Origin: Streptomyces pseudogriseolus
GTDB taxonomy: Bacteria > Actinomycetota > Actinomycetes > Streptomycetales > Streptomycetaceae
DNA: 50,040 nt
Direction: 5' to 3'
NCBI GenBank assembly: GCA_002154585.1
Contig: MUNG01000092.1
Coordinates: forward strand, 1 to 50,040
Within the stretch, counting starts at the first letter, position 1, and each line of letters starts with the position of its first letter. The notes beneath the pieces were generated by a model. The model searched no databases. It saw only the letters and a program-made list of their open reading frames with translations, and had not been told where the DNA came from. The translations under genes and the position numbers were made by a program. This document shows positions 7,941-15,797 of the stretch, piece after piece.

Positions 7941-8294
7941 ATGCCGACACCGCGCCCAGGAACACCGGTCCGTGGATCGACGACCGGCCGTCCGATCATG
8001 GCCGCGATGGACCTCTTCGGCCGCCGGTGGGCGCTGCGCATTCTCTGGGAGCTGCGTTCCGGACCGCTCGGTGCCCGCGCCCTGCTGGCCCGGTGCGAAG
8101 GACTGTCCTCCAGCGTCCTCTACCAGCGGCTCCGCGAACTCACGGCCAACGGGATCATCGCCGCCTCGGCCGACGGCTACGAGCTCACGCCCCTGGGCGC
8201 GGCACTCCGCGACGCCCTGCAACCGCTCGACGCATGGGCGACCACCTGGGCGGAGACGCAGGAGCGGAACGACCGGATTTCCGCGGAGGCGTAG
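7941..8294 (+). CDS. HxlR family transcriptional regulator
   Basis: This is a 117-residue winged-helix protein. MDLFGRRWALRILWEL, FRSG-like spacing, SSVLYQRLRELTANGII and YELTPLGAAL are the classic HxlR core. A strong AAGGAGG site precedes ATG 7941. There is no Cys in the N-terminal arm, so a thiol switch of the HypR or QorR kind is unlikely. It is divergent from the AhpD-like/MFS/DUF1330 operon, with two palindromes between them, and is probably its repressor and its own. Confidence 0.9.
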   Translation: MPTPRPGTPVRGSTTGRPIMAAMDLFGRRWALRILWELRSGPLGARALLARCEGLSSSVLYQRLRELTANGIIAASADGYELTPLGAALRDALQPLDAWATTWAETQERNDRISAEA

Positions 8295-8318
8295 GGGAGT
8301 TGGTGGTGGGAGGGAGAA

Positions 8319-8342
8319 GGGCGAGGCCCTGAGACCCCGCCC
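8319..8342 (-). terminator. hairpin terminator of the original 3' end of the island target gene
   Basis: GGGCGAGG, an 8-base loop and CCCCGCCC form a stem with one mismatch, without a U-tract, as is usual in Streptomyces. The same hairpin recurs at 33105-33128, behind the intact gene. This copy lies beside the left repeat and is probably the chromosome's original terminator. Confidence 0.55.
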
Positions 8343-8379
8343 CGCTCAGGGAACCTCAGCTCACGGCCACACCAAGCAG

Positions 8380-8436
8380 TACGGCTGATGCCCCGCCTCA
8401 TGCAGCCGGTGCGAGAAGTCCTGCCACTCGTGCAGC
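8380..8436. repeat. left island attachment repeat (57 bp, perfect)
   Basis: The 57 bases are identical to 33168-33224; weaker similarity extends the repeat to 8315-8436 versus 33101-33224. Read on the reverse strand, it encodes the same C-terminus ([13 protein letters not shown], then stop) as the conserved gene at 33149-33580. This is the pattern left when an element integrates into the 3' end of a gene and supplies a replacement end. Confidence 0.88.
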
Positions 8437-8736
8437 GATTGAACGCGGCGGTGCGCTGACCTGGCACTTCTGGGGAAAGTGTGCGTTGACCTGCGAAAAC
8501 TGCCTTCGGCACTTCTCACGGGTCAACGCCGTTTCCCAGGCTCATGTGCCCTGGATGTGCCCTCGGGCTGGACCGGCTGGCCCGTGTGCTCGCCGCGGAT
8601 CGAGGTCCCCGACGACCTCGTGGGGCTGGATGGCTGCGTCGACGGGATCCTGGTGCACCGGCTGCTGCGCCGACACGACGTGCTGCCCGGCACGAACGCC
8701 GATCGGACCGCCTCCCGGCCGCCGGACAGGGAGAGG
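8437..8736. other. island left end, no convincing intact gene
   Basis: The stretch has direct repeats GTGCGCTGACCTG (8451) / GTGCGTTGACCTG (8481) and GGCACTTCT (8463, 8508), then two ATGTGCCCT motifs. Around 8595-8730 one plus-strand frame reads protein-like (IEVPDDLVGLDGCVDG, then LVHRLLRRHDVLPG) but lacks a start with a ribosome site. It is possibly a gene remnant. Confidence 0.5.
8544..8563 (+). repeat. paired ATGTGCCCT motif, possible integrase arm site (left)
   Basis: ATGTGCCCT occurs at 8544-8552 and 8555-8563, with an 11-bp period. The same pair with the same period is found at 33052-33071 at the other end of the island. Tandem short motifs flanking an att core are typical arm-type sites of lambda-family integrases. 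Confidence 0.6.
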
Positions 8737-9132
8737 TCAGAGGGCGGCCAGGGCGTTGAGTGCGGCGTCGAGTCGGGCAGTGGCTTCGTCGGCGACGGGC
8801 TTGAGGGTGTCCAGACCGGTGAGGGTGACCATGGTGCCCGGGTCGAGAGCCTGGACGAGCATCTGGTCACCGTCGCGGCGTACGACCACGTTGCAGGGAA
8901 GCAGTAGGCCGATGGAGCGGTCGGCCTCCAGGGCCCGGTGCGCGAGCGGCGGGTTGCAGGCGCCCAGGATCAGGTAGTCCTCCATGTCGTGGTCGAGCTT
9001 CGCCTTGAGGGTGGCCGCCACGTCGATCTCCGTGAGGATGCCGAATCCCTGGTCGGCCAGGGCCTTGCGTACGGCAGTGACGGCGGTGTCGAAGTCGGTG
9101 GCGGCCAGGCGGACGGTGCGGTCGTAGGACAC
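8737..9132 (-). CDS. DUF302 domain protein
   Basis: The protein is about 131 residues. It has the DUF302 hallmarks: GFGILTEIDVAATLKAKL, ILGACNPPLAHRAL and IGLLLPCNVVVR. The two conserved Cys residues (GACN and LPCN) could bind metal or sulfur; the biochemical role is not established. GTG 9132 is preferred because GGGAG lies about 5 bases upstream; GTG 9138 is the alternative. It is the first gene of the island and is divergent from the MBL-rhodanese gene. Three CsoR/CstR-type palindromes lie between them, so it is probably part of a persulfide-induced set. Confidence 0.85.
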   Translation of the reverse strand: MSYDRTVRLAATDFDTAVTAVRKALADQGFGILTEIDVAATLKAKLDHDMEDYLILGACNPPLAHRALEADRSIGLLLPCNVVVRRDGDQMLVQALDPGTMVTLTGLDTLKPVADEATARLDAALNALAAL

Positions 9133-9169
9133 GGACACTCCCGGATGGTGCGGAACGATTGATTCCTCT

Positions 9170-9185
9170 ATACCCCGGCGGGTAC
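9170..9185. promoter_or_regulatory. CstR-type operator, upstream of DUF302 gene
   Basis: ATACCCCGGCGGGTAC is an imperfect palindrome of the ATACCC/GGGTAT class, 38 bases before the DUF302 start. It is the weakest of the three sites in this divergent region. Confidence 0.5.
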
Positions 9186-9234
9186 CCGCCGGGCGCGAGA
9201 CGACGCCTTGAGCGGGGTGGTTTCCATGCATGAA

Positions 9235-9250
9235 ATACCCCCCCAGGTAT
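9235..9250. promoter_or_regulatory. CstR-type operator, central in divergent region
   Basis: ATACCCCCCCAGGTAT lies where the -35 region of the MBL-rhodanese gene would be, given a TATGGT -10-like box at 9257-9262. Binding here should block transcription. Confidence 0.62.
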
Positions 9251-9271
9251 AGCTGTTATGGTGAGCGTCAG

Positions 9272-9287
9272 ATACCCCCCGGGGTAA
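9272..9287. promoter_or_regulatory. CstR-type operator near the MBL-rhodanese transcription start
   Basis: ATACCCCCCGGGGTAA is an almost perfect dyad 25 bases before GTG 9312 and just downstream of the -10-like box. Its centre is 37 bp from that of the site at 9235. Confidence 0.65.
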
Positions 9288-9311
9288 ACCGTCTGAGAGG
9301 AGTCGTGAGCC

Positions 9312-10676
9312 GTGTTCTTCGTTGACACCCTGGAGTTCGAGGGTCTGGGCAACCGGAGCTACCTGGCCGGGGGGCCCCATGCCGCGGTGGTCGTCGACCC
9401 GCCGCGCGACATCGACCAGGTCATCGCCGCGGCGGCCCACCGCGGGGTGCGTATCGCCTTCGTGGCCGAGACCCACGTACACAACGACTACGTCACCGGC
9501 GGCCTGGAGCTGGCCCGCGTCACCGGCGCCCAGTACCTGGTTCCGGCCGGGGCACAGGTGTCCTTCGACCGCACCCCTGTTGCCGACGGCGACACCGTGA
9601 CGGTGGACGAGGGCTTGGTGCTGAGGGCGATCGCCACTCCCGGGCACACCCCGCACCACACCTCCTACGCCCTCACCGAGGACGGACGCGGTGTGGCGGC
9701 GTTCACCGGAGGGTCGCTGCTCATCGGCACCGTCGGTCGCCCCGATCTGGTCGAGCCGCGACTGACCGAGCGACTGGCCCGAGCCCAGTACGCCTCCGCC
9801 CACCGCCTGGCCGACGAGCTGGACGACGAGGTGCCGGTGCTGCCCACCCACGGGTTCGGCAGCTTCTGTTCCTCATCCCAGGCCGAAGGGGACGCGACCA
9901 CGATCGGCAAGGAGCGCGAGACGAACGACGCGCTGACCCTGGACGTGGACACCTTTGTCGCCCGGATGCTCGACGGCCTGGACGACGTACCCGCCTACTA
10001 CGCGCACATGGGCCCGGCCAACGCCGCGGGCCCCGCACCGGTCGACCTCACCCCGCCCGCGCGTGCGGACGCGGAGGAGATCGCCTCCCGGCTGGCGGCG
10101 GGCGAGTGGGTGGTGGACCTGCGCAGCCGTATGGCCTTCGCCGAGGGGCACGTGGCCGGGTCGTTCAACTTCGAGGGTGCGGGCAAGCTCGCCACCTACC
10201 TGGCCTGGCTGATCCCGTGGGGCAAGCCGGTCAGCCTGCTGGCCGAGAGCCCGGAGCAGATCGCCGATGCGCAGCGGGAGCTTGCGCGGGTGGGCATCGA
10301 CCGTCCGGCCGCCGCCGCCACCGGCGACCCGGCCGGCTGGGTCCGTGAGGGTGAGCAGCTCGCTTCCTTCCCGCGTGCCCGTTTCGCCGATCTCGCCGAG
10401 GTCCGTGAGCGCGGCGACGAGGTGGTCGTGCTGGACGTGCGCCGGGACTCGGAGTGTGCGGGCGGCTACATCGAGGGCTCGGTCCACATCCCGATCCACG
10501 AGCTGCACGGCCGTATCGGCGAGGTGCCGGAGGGGACGGTGTGGGTGCACTGCGCCGGCGGGATGCGCGCGGCGATCGCCGCCTCCCTGCTGGATGCCGT
10601 CGGACGCGAGGTGGTCGCCGTCGACGACGGCTTCGACGCGGCGACGGATGTCGGGCTGTGCCTGGTCTCCGGCTGA
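9312..10676 (+). CDS. metallo-beta-lactamase fold/double rhodanese fusion, persulfide dioxygenase-like
   Basis: The 454-residue cytoplasmic protein has an MBL domain (about 1-235) with THVHNDY (His55, His57, Asp59) and TPGHTPHHTSY (His112). A first rhodanese-like domain (about 250-335) lacks an active Cys. A second (about 350-454) has the loop HCAGGMRA with Cys414. ETHE1-type enzymes oxidise glutathione or low-thiol persulfide to sulfite. Here the position of the usual Asp ligand in FTGD reads FTGG (residues 131-134), so dioxygenase activity is not certain. GTG 9312 follows GAGAGGAG. It leads the sulfur operon under CstR-like palindromes. Confidence 0.88.
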   Translation: MFFVDTLEFEGLGNRSYLAGGPHAAVVVDPPRDIDQVIAAAAHRGVRIAFVAETHVHNDYVTGGLELARVTGAQYLVPAGAQVSFDRTPVADGDTVTVDEGLVLRAIATPGHTPHHTSYALTEDGRGVAAFTGGSLLIGTVGRPDLVEPRLTERLARAQYASAHRLADELDDEVPVLPTHGFGSFCSSSQAEGDATTIGKERETNDALTLDVDTFVARMLDGLDDVPAYYAHMGPANAAGPAPVDLTPPARADAEEIASRLAAGEWVVDLRSRMAFAEGHVAGSFNFEGAGKLATYLAWLIPWGKPVSLLAESPEQIADAQRELARVGIDRPAAAATGDPAGWVREGEQLASFPRARFADLAEVRERGDEVVVLDVRRDSECAGGYIEGSVHIPIHELHGRIGEVPEGTVWVHCAGGMRAAIAASLLDAVGREVVAVDDGFDAATDVGLCLVSG

Positions 10677-10711
10677 TACAGACCGTTCCCTAGCAAGGAA
10701 GGAAGCGCGTG

Positions 10712-11077
10712 ATGTTCCTCTTTCGCCGAGCCGGGGCACGCGTCACGGTCGACGAGGCGCGCAGCCGCACCAGCGGCGATCAGCCCGACGCCGTCCTGCT
10801 GGACGTGCGTGAGAAGCCCGAATGGACCGCGGGCCACGCTCCGGGCGCCGTGCACGTACCGTTGACGAAACTGATCGCAGGCGCCACCCTGCCCGCCCAG
10901 GCGCAGGGGCGACCGCTGGTGGTGATCTGCCGCAGCGGGCACCGCTCCCAGCAGGCGGCCAAGCTCCTCGCCGAACGCGGAGCGCAGGCGGTGGACGTTG
11001 AAGGCGGCATGAACGCGTGGGCCGCTGCCGGGCACCCGGTCGTCGACGAACGCGGGAACAGCGGCCGGATAGCGTGA
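10712..11077 (+). CDS. single-domain rhodanese (sulfurtransferase)
   Basis: The 121-residue protein has the rhodanese signatures LLDVREKPEWTAGHAPGAVHVP and an active-site loop CRSGHRS with Cys73. A five-to-six-residue loop starting with Cys binds persulfide sulfur. There is no signal peptide, so it acts in the cytoplasm. The start is either ATG 10712 or GTG 10709, both served by AAGGAAGG. It lies 35 bases after the MBL-rhodanese gene, and its stop overlaps the GTG of the TauE gene, so it is within one operon. Confidence 0.9.
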   Translation: MFLFRRAGARVTVDEARSRTSGDQPDAVLLDVREKPEWTAGHAPGAVHVPLTKLIAGATLPAQAQGRPLVVICRSGHRSQQAAKLLAERGAQAVDVEGGMNAWAAAGHPVVDERGNSGRIA

Positions 11078-11817
11078 CCGTACTTGTTCTCGCCCTCATC
11101 GCCGGGGCCGTCGTCGGCCTGGCCCTTGGAGCCCTCGGCGGTGGCGGCAGCGTTCTTGCCGTGCCGGCGCTGATCTACCTGCTCGGCTTCACACCGGCCG
11201 CCGCCACCACCGCCAGTCTGATCATCGTCACCGCCACCTCCGTCACGGCCCTGTACGCCCACACCCGCGACGGGAACGTGGCATGGAAGACAGGGGCGCT
11301 GTTCGCCGCGGCGGGCATCGTCCCCGCCTTCCTCGCGGGGGCCGTCGCCGGGAGCCTGCCCGAAGCGGTACTGACGTCGGCGTTCGCGGTCATCGCCGCG
11401 CTGGCGGCCCTGCGCATGCTGCGCCCGTCCGCGTCCGAGCCGCTGGACCGGATCCGTCCCGGCAAGGCGGCCGGCGCCGGTGCCGGACTCGGTGCCGTGA
11501 CGGGCTTCCTGGGAGTCGGCGGGGGATTCCTCGCCGTGCCCGCCCTGGTGAGCGTCCTGGGACTGGCCATGCGGCGGGCGGTGGGCACCAGCCTGCTCGT
11601 CATCACGGTCAACTCACTCGCCGCGCTCGCCGCTCGCACCGGCACCGGTGGCGGGCTCCACTGGGAGATCATCGGGCCCTTCACCGGAGCCGCGATCCTC
11701 GGCGCCTGGGACGGCAAACGCCTCGCGACGAAGATCTCCGGCACCACCCTTCAGAAAATCTTCGCCGGCGTACTGCTGGCGGTGGCGGCATTCATGCTCG
11801 TCGACGTGATCGTCTGA
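11074..11817 (+). CDS. TauE/SafE (DUF81) family sulfite/sulfur-compound exporter
   Basis: This is a 247-residue membrane protein with about 7-8 helices and the paired TauE/SafE motifs: GALGGGGSVLAVPALIYLLG near the N-terminus and GFLGVGGGFLAVPALV in the second half. GTG 11074 overlaps the rhodanese stop (GTGA), which indicates translational coupling. In sulfide-oxidation operons such permeases are thought to export sulfite or thiosulfate, which fits a persulfide dioxygenase and rhodaneses upstream. The substrate is inferred from context. Confidence 0.88.
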   Translation: MTVLVLALIAGAVVGLALGALGGGGSVLAVPALIYLLGFTPAAATTASLIIVTATSVTALYAHTRDGNVAWKTGALFAAAGIVPAFLAGAVAGSLPEAVLTSAFAVIAALAALRMLRPSASEPLDRIRPGKAAGAGAGLGAVTGFLGVGGGFLAVPALVSVLGLAMRRAVGTSLLVITVNSLAALAARTGTGGGLHWEIIGPFTGAAILGAWDGKRLATKISGTTLQKIFAGVLLAVAAFMLVDVIV

Positions 11818-11954
11818 ACACGAAGGCCGTCAACAGCCCAGAAGCAGGGACCGGGAGGGCTTCTCCGGTCGGCGCGCATCTCAGGACCGCCTGCGGCCCG
11901 GCTCCCGTCAGATCAAGCTCCACCACAACTTCCGCACCCGTAAGGACATCTGCC

Positions 11955-12530
11955 ATGACCACACCCACGGCCCTCGCCACCGACGAGGCGCGCACCCGAC
12001 TGCACGAACTGACCGTCATCGACGTGCGTACCCCCGGCGAATACGCCGGCGGTCACCTCCCCGGCGCGCTCAACATCCCCCTCGACCAGATCCAGCGCGC
12101 GCTGCCCGACATCCGGCACGCCGCCGACCGCGGTGACGTCCTGGTCGTCTGCGCCTCGGGCGCCCGCTCCGAGAACGCCGGCAGGATCCTCGCCGAGAAC
12201 GGCGTCCGGGCCGCCACCTTGTCAGGAGGCACCGGCGCCTGGGCGGCCGACGGCCACGAGCTGCACCGCCCGCAGGGCGCCTCACGTGCCACCTGGGGCA
12301 TGGAACGGCAGGTGAGGCTCACGGCAGGAGCGATCGTGCTGCTCGGCCTGCTGCTCGGGCTCGTCGTCCACCCCGCCTTCCAGCTGCTCTCCGCCGGCAT
12401 CGCGGGCGGTCTGGTCTTCTCCGCCCTGACCAACACCTGCGGCATGGCCGCCCTGCTCGCCAAGCTGCCCCACAACCGTCCCCGCGCCGCCGACCTCGAC
12501 AACACGCTGGCCGCACTGCGCAACCGATGA
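11955..12530 (+). CDS. rhodanese-DUF2892 membrane protein (YgaP-like)
   Basis: The 191-residue protein has an N-terminal rhodanese domain (IDVRTPGEYAGGHLPGALN; active loop CASGARS with Cys66). A C-terminal DUF2892 part follows, with two hydrophobic helices (about 118-135 and 137-155) and NTCGMAALL. This matches the E. coli YgaP architecture, a membrane-anchored sulfurtransferase. AAGGAC lies about 9 bases before ATG 11955. It is separated by 137 bases from the TauE gene but reads in the same direction and ends at a strong terminator, so it is probably the last gene of the operon. Confidence 0.88.
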   Translation: MTTPTALATDEARTRLHELTVIDVRTPGEYAGGHLPGALNIPLDQIQRALPDIRHAADRGDVLVVCASGARSENAGRILAENGVRAATLSGGTGAWAADGHELHRPQGASRATWGMERQVRLTAGAIVLLGLLLGLVVHPAFQLLSAGIAGGLVFSALTNTCGMAALLAKLPHNRPRAADLDNTLAALRNR

Positions 12531-12540
12531 GCCACGCGAG

Positions 12541-12577
12541 AAAGGGGAGGGATCCTGAACCGGACCCCTCCCTTTTT
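12541..12577. terminator. bidirectional intrinsic terminator
   Basis: AAAGGGGAGGG (12541-12551) pairs with CCCTCCCTTTT, and TTTTT occupies 12573-12577. The A-tract on the other side makes it work in both directions, between the converging rhodanese-DUF2892 and ccdA genes. Confidence 0.85.
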
Positions 12578-12604
12578 GCCTGCCAGGCATGCGGCCAAAG
12601 CGCG

Positions 12605-13471
12605 CTACCCGTGCGCGGACGTCTCCTCTTCCGGTGACGGCTGCGGATCCCCCCTTCTCAACGTGCGAAGCAGCACCACCAGTGCCGCCAGCGCCGCCAC
12701 AGCGGCCGTGATCAGCACAATCAGCCGGTCGGACACCGCTGCGCCGAGGTCGGACAACCGCTCTTCCAGGGCGAACTCGGTATCGGTGCTCAACACCGAC
12801 GGCAGCGCGGACGTGCCGTCGAAGGCGAGGAAAGCCGCACCGAGCGCGATGAACAGCACGCCGCCGACGACCGAGGTGCTGTGCAGGGCCACCGGACCCA
12901 CCCGGAAGACCCGCCCTCGCAGCCAGCGCTTGCGGCCCAGATCGAAACGGTCCCACAACAACGCCAGCACGAACATCGGAACCGCCATCCCCAAGGCGTA
13001 GACGGCGAGCAGCATCCCGCCGTGCAGAGGGTCGCCGTCCACGGCCGCCACGGTCAGGATGCCTCCGAGGATCGGCCCCGCACAGAACCCCGCCAGCCCG
13101 TACACCGCGCCCAGCGCGAACACCGACAGCACCGAGCCCGAACGGCGTCCGCCCGCGGCCTGCGCCATCCGGCGGGAGCCGAAGCCCAACCCGGCGATCT
13201 GGGCCACGCCCAGCGCAATGACCGTCCATCCGCCCGCTGTCACCAGGGTGTCCCGATGTCCATAGAAGAGCCGGCTGGCGAACGAGCCGGCCACGCCGAG
13301 CGGCACGAGTGTCGTGCACAGACCGAGGTAGAAAAGGCCGGTGCACGCCACCAGTCGGGTGCGACTGGTGAAGGAGTAGGCGAAGAAGGCAGGCAGCAAC
13401 AGTGCGCTGCACGGGCTGAGCAGAGCGAGCAGACCGCCGAGGAACGCCACCGCCAGTCCGGCCTCGCTCAT
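12605..13471 (-). CDS. CcdA/DsbD-type transmembrane thiol reductase (island copy)
   Basis: This is a 288-residue protein with about 6-7 helices. The paired motifs SPCSALLLPAFFAY (Cys21) and GLAGFCAGPILGG carry the two membrane cysteines that shuttle electrons from cytoplasmic thioredoxin to the outside. ATG 13471 overlaps the stop of the DsbA-like gene upstream (ATGA), so the two are coupled. A separate chromosomal ccdA is at 38281. This one has an unusually long C-terminal tail (helix plus charged end). It probably reduces the neighbouring DsbA-like and CPVC proteins. Confidence 0.87.
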   Translation of the reverse strand: MSEAGLAVAFLGGLLALLSPCSALLLPAFFAYSFTSRTRLVACTGLFYLGLCTTLVPLGVAGSFASRLFYGHRDTLVTAGGWTVIALGVAQIAGLGFGSRRMAQAAGGRRSGSVLSVFALGAVYGLAGFCAGPILGGILTVAAVDGDPLHGGMLLAVYALGMAVPMFVLALLWDRFDLGRKRWLRGRVFRVGPVALHSTSVVGGVLFIALGAAFLAFDGTSALPSVLSTDTEFALEERLSDLGAAVSDRLIVLITAAVAALAALVVLLRTLRRGDPQPSPEEETSAHG

Positions 13472-14217
13472 CGCCCGGCCGCCTTCGCCGCGGCCTCGAC
13501 GGCTTCCTTGAAGGTGGCCGTGGGCTGGGCCCCCAGGATCGGCCGGCCGTTGACCAGAAACGCCGGAGTGCTGGTCACACCGAGGTTGTAGCCCTCCTCC
13601 TGGTCCTTCTGCACGGCGCTGCGGGCCTTGCCGGATGCCATGTCCGCCTGGAACCGTTCGATGTCGGTGATTCCGGCCTCACGGGCCATGTCGATGAGGT
13701 TCTCGGCGCTGAACTCACCGGCGTTGCGTTCGCGCGGCTTGCTGTAGGCGACGTCGTGGAACTCCCAGAACTTCTTCTGCTGCCCGGCCGCCCAGCCGGC
13801 GAGCGCGGCCTGTTCCGACTCCTCGCCGAAGACGGGAAAGTTGCGCCATTCGATGCGCAGGACGCCCTTGTCGACGTACGAGCGCAGCAGTTCGGGTTCG
13901 GTCTTGCGGGCGAACCGGCCACAGAACGGGCACTGGAAGTCGGAGTACTCGATCATCACCACCGGGGCGTCCGCCCGTCCGACGGCCATGGCATCGGAGG
14001 GATCGCGGCGAGCAAGAGCGTGCAGGCTCTCGTCGGCGGGCGCCGGGGCGGCGGACTCGCTGACGACGGCGGATTCGCCCGCTGCCTCGTTGCGGCCCCC
14101 GGAGCCGTCCAGCGTGAGGGCGAAGGCCCCGGCCACCGCGGCGGTGGCGAGGACCGCGGCGGCCGCGATGGCGCGCCTGCGGGTGCGGCGGGACGAAGAC
14201 GGTGTGGATGCAGTCAT
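13468..14217 (-). CDS. DsbA-like thioredoxin-fold protein, membrane anchored
   Basis: The 249-residue protein has Arg-rich residues 10-15 and a hydrophobic anchor (about 16-35). A linker leads to a DsbA-type fold with EYSDFQCPFCGRFARK (Cys96, Cys99) and the cis-Pro loop VTSTPAFLVNGRPI. The CPFC site is typical of actinobacterial extracytoplasmic disulfide oxidoreductases (thioredoxin_4 family). It is coupled to the CcdA gene downstream, which suggests the CcdA protein keeps it reduced. Its location should be the outer face of the membrane. Confidence 0.9.
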   Translation of the reverse strand: MTASTPSSSRRTRRRAIAAAAVLATAAVAGAFALTLDGSGGRNEAAGESAVVSESAAPAPADESLHALARRDPSDAMAVGRADAPVVMIEYSDFQCPFCGRFARKTEPELLRSYVDKGVLRIEWRNFPVFGEESEQAALAGWAAGQQKKFWEFHDVAYSKPRERNAGEFSAENLIDMAREAGITDIERFQADMASGKARSAVQKDQEEGYNLGVTSTPAFLVNGRPILGAQPTATFKEAVEAAAKAAGR

Positions 14218-14263
14218 GGAACACCTCAGATGTGAGGGAGAAGGGGCAGAACCGGGCCGCAGA

Positions 14264-14758
14264 TCAGGCAGAAGCCGTGACCGGGCACGCGGTCTGGGAG
14301 GACAGGCGGCGCAGCGCGGCTTCCGCCAGCAGTCCCGCCGACACGACAGCCAGCAGTGGCTGCAGGGGAGCCCAGTAGCTCAAGGCTCCGGAAGCTCCGA
14401 GGAGCAAGAGGACAAGCTTGTTGCAGACCGGGCAGCCGACGGCGAAGAAGGACAGCGCGCCGCCGACCACTCCCAGACGGCCGCCGTTGTGGGTCTTGGG
14501 CCCCGAGGGGGCAGCGGGTTGACGCACATAGGTGGTCAGGACGATGCCTGCCAGTACGGCCGTGACGGCGAGAGCCGGGTAGTTCCACCACTGCACGGGG
14601 ACCGACCGGCCGAACAGCGGATTGGGCACCACGTCGGTGGGGGCGCCGACCAGGATCGCTGTGGCCAGGGCACCGAGGCCCGCCACAGTCCACTGCCGGG
14701 TCCGCCAACCACGCAGTGCTGCACCCGCCCGACTCCATGAGCGCGGGGAAGAAGGCAT
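14264..14758 (-). CDS. membrane protein with a CPVC motif
   Basis: The 164-residue protein has about four hydrophobic segments. The motif FFAVGCPVCNKLVLLLLG places Cys109 and Cys112 at the start of the third segment, so a redox or metal-binding role is likely. I chose ATG 14758, with GGAGC upstream; the open frame continues to 14998 without support. It is the first gene of the operon that continues with DsbA-like and CcdA genes, 46 bases apart. I do not recognise a named family; the context suggests extracytoplasmic thiol chemistry. Confidence 0.7.
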   Translation of the reverse strand: MPSSPRSWSRAGAALRGWRTRQWTVAGLGALATAILVGAPTDVVPNPLFGRSVPVQWWNYPALAVTAVLAGIVLTTYVRQPAAPSGPKTHNGGRLGVVGGALSFFAVGCPVCNKLVLLLLGASGALSYWAPLQPLLAVVSAGLLAEAALRRLSSQTACPVTASA

Positions 14759-14808
14759 GCTGAAAAGCTCCGTTTCCAAGGATTCAGGGACACGACCAAC
14801 AGGCCGGT

Positions 14809-15192
14809 CTAAATCCGCAGAACGGAGTGAAGTGTCGTTGGCGGCGGTGGAGCCGGGCCGCCCGACAGCATCCCGGAGAGCTGTGAATGGGATGGCGTAG
14901 AGGCAGTATGAAGGGCTGCGGGACCGGGGCACGAAACCGTCGGCGCCACACTTTCTGCTCGCTGCGCGCTGTGATCGACGAGCACCTTCTTGCCGCATGG
15001 CGCCGCCGTCCCGCCGGACCCCTCAGAGGCGGTAGGTGCATGCACATGCTGCGCGGCGGACGGGGGCGTGCCGGGCCCGCCACGCTCCGCGTGTCCAAAG
15101 ACGCACAACAGCGCCACCACGGCTACGAGCAGAGCCAGCACACCGCGGAAGCCGACGTGTGTCGGCCTCGGTGCCACTGCTCGCTTCATCAT
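14809..15192 (-). CDS. small secreted protein, DUF6153-like
   Basis: The 127-residue protein has a basic N-terminus and one hydrophobic segment (GVLALLVAVVALLCVFGHA, about 18-36). A His/Pro/Cys-containing exported part follows, ending LHSVLRI. The end resembles the ELQLLRI ending of the DUF6153 protein at 16560, which suggests a shared family. The ribosome site before ATG 15192 is weak. It lies just upstream of the CPVC-DsbA-CcdA operon on the same strand. The function is unknown; exported metal or thiol binding is a guess. Confidence 0.6.
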   Translation of the reverse strand: MMKRAVAPRPTHVGFRGVLALLVAVVALLCVFGHAERGGPGTPPSAAQHVHAPTASEGSGGTAAPCGKKVLVDHSAQRAESVAPTVSCPGPAALHTASTPSHSQLSGMLSGGPAPPPPTTLHSVLRI

Positions 15193-15310
15193 CGATCCCG
15201 CGTCCGCTCGGAGACTCAGCCACCATAGGACACCCGCACGGCTCCGTACCCTCGCCGGGCCGGGCGGGCGGAGACTCAGGCGGGTGAGCCGGATGCCGCG
15301 CTACCCAAGC

Positions 15311-15679
<369 letters not shown>

Positions 15680-15797
15680 TCACTGGTGATCAGGCCAACG
15701 CCCGCCTGTACGGCCGGCCGGTGAGGCCGGAAGGACGTGAGGGTGGGGGGCGGTGCGGGTGGACGCCTCGGCGTCCGCCCCGCACCGACGTGAGCGA

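Noticed and set aside
8380-8436. tRNA gene as integration site
   Set aside because: No cloverleaf or CCA end is visible; the repeat clearly encodes the C-terminus of a protein.
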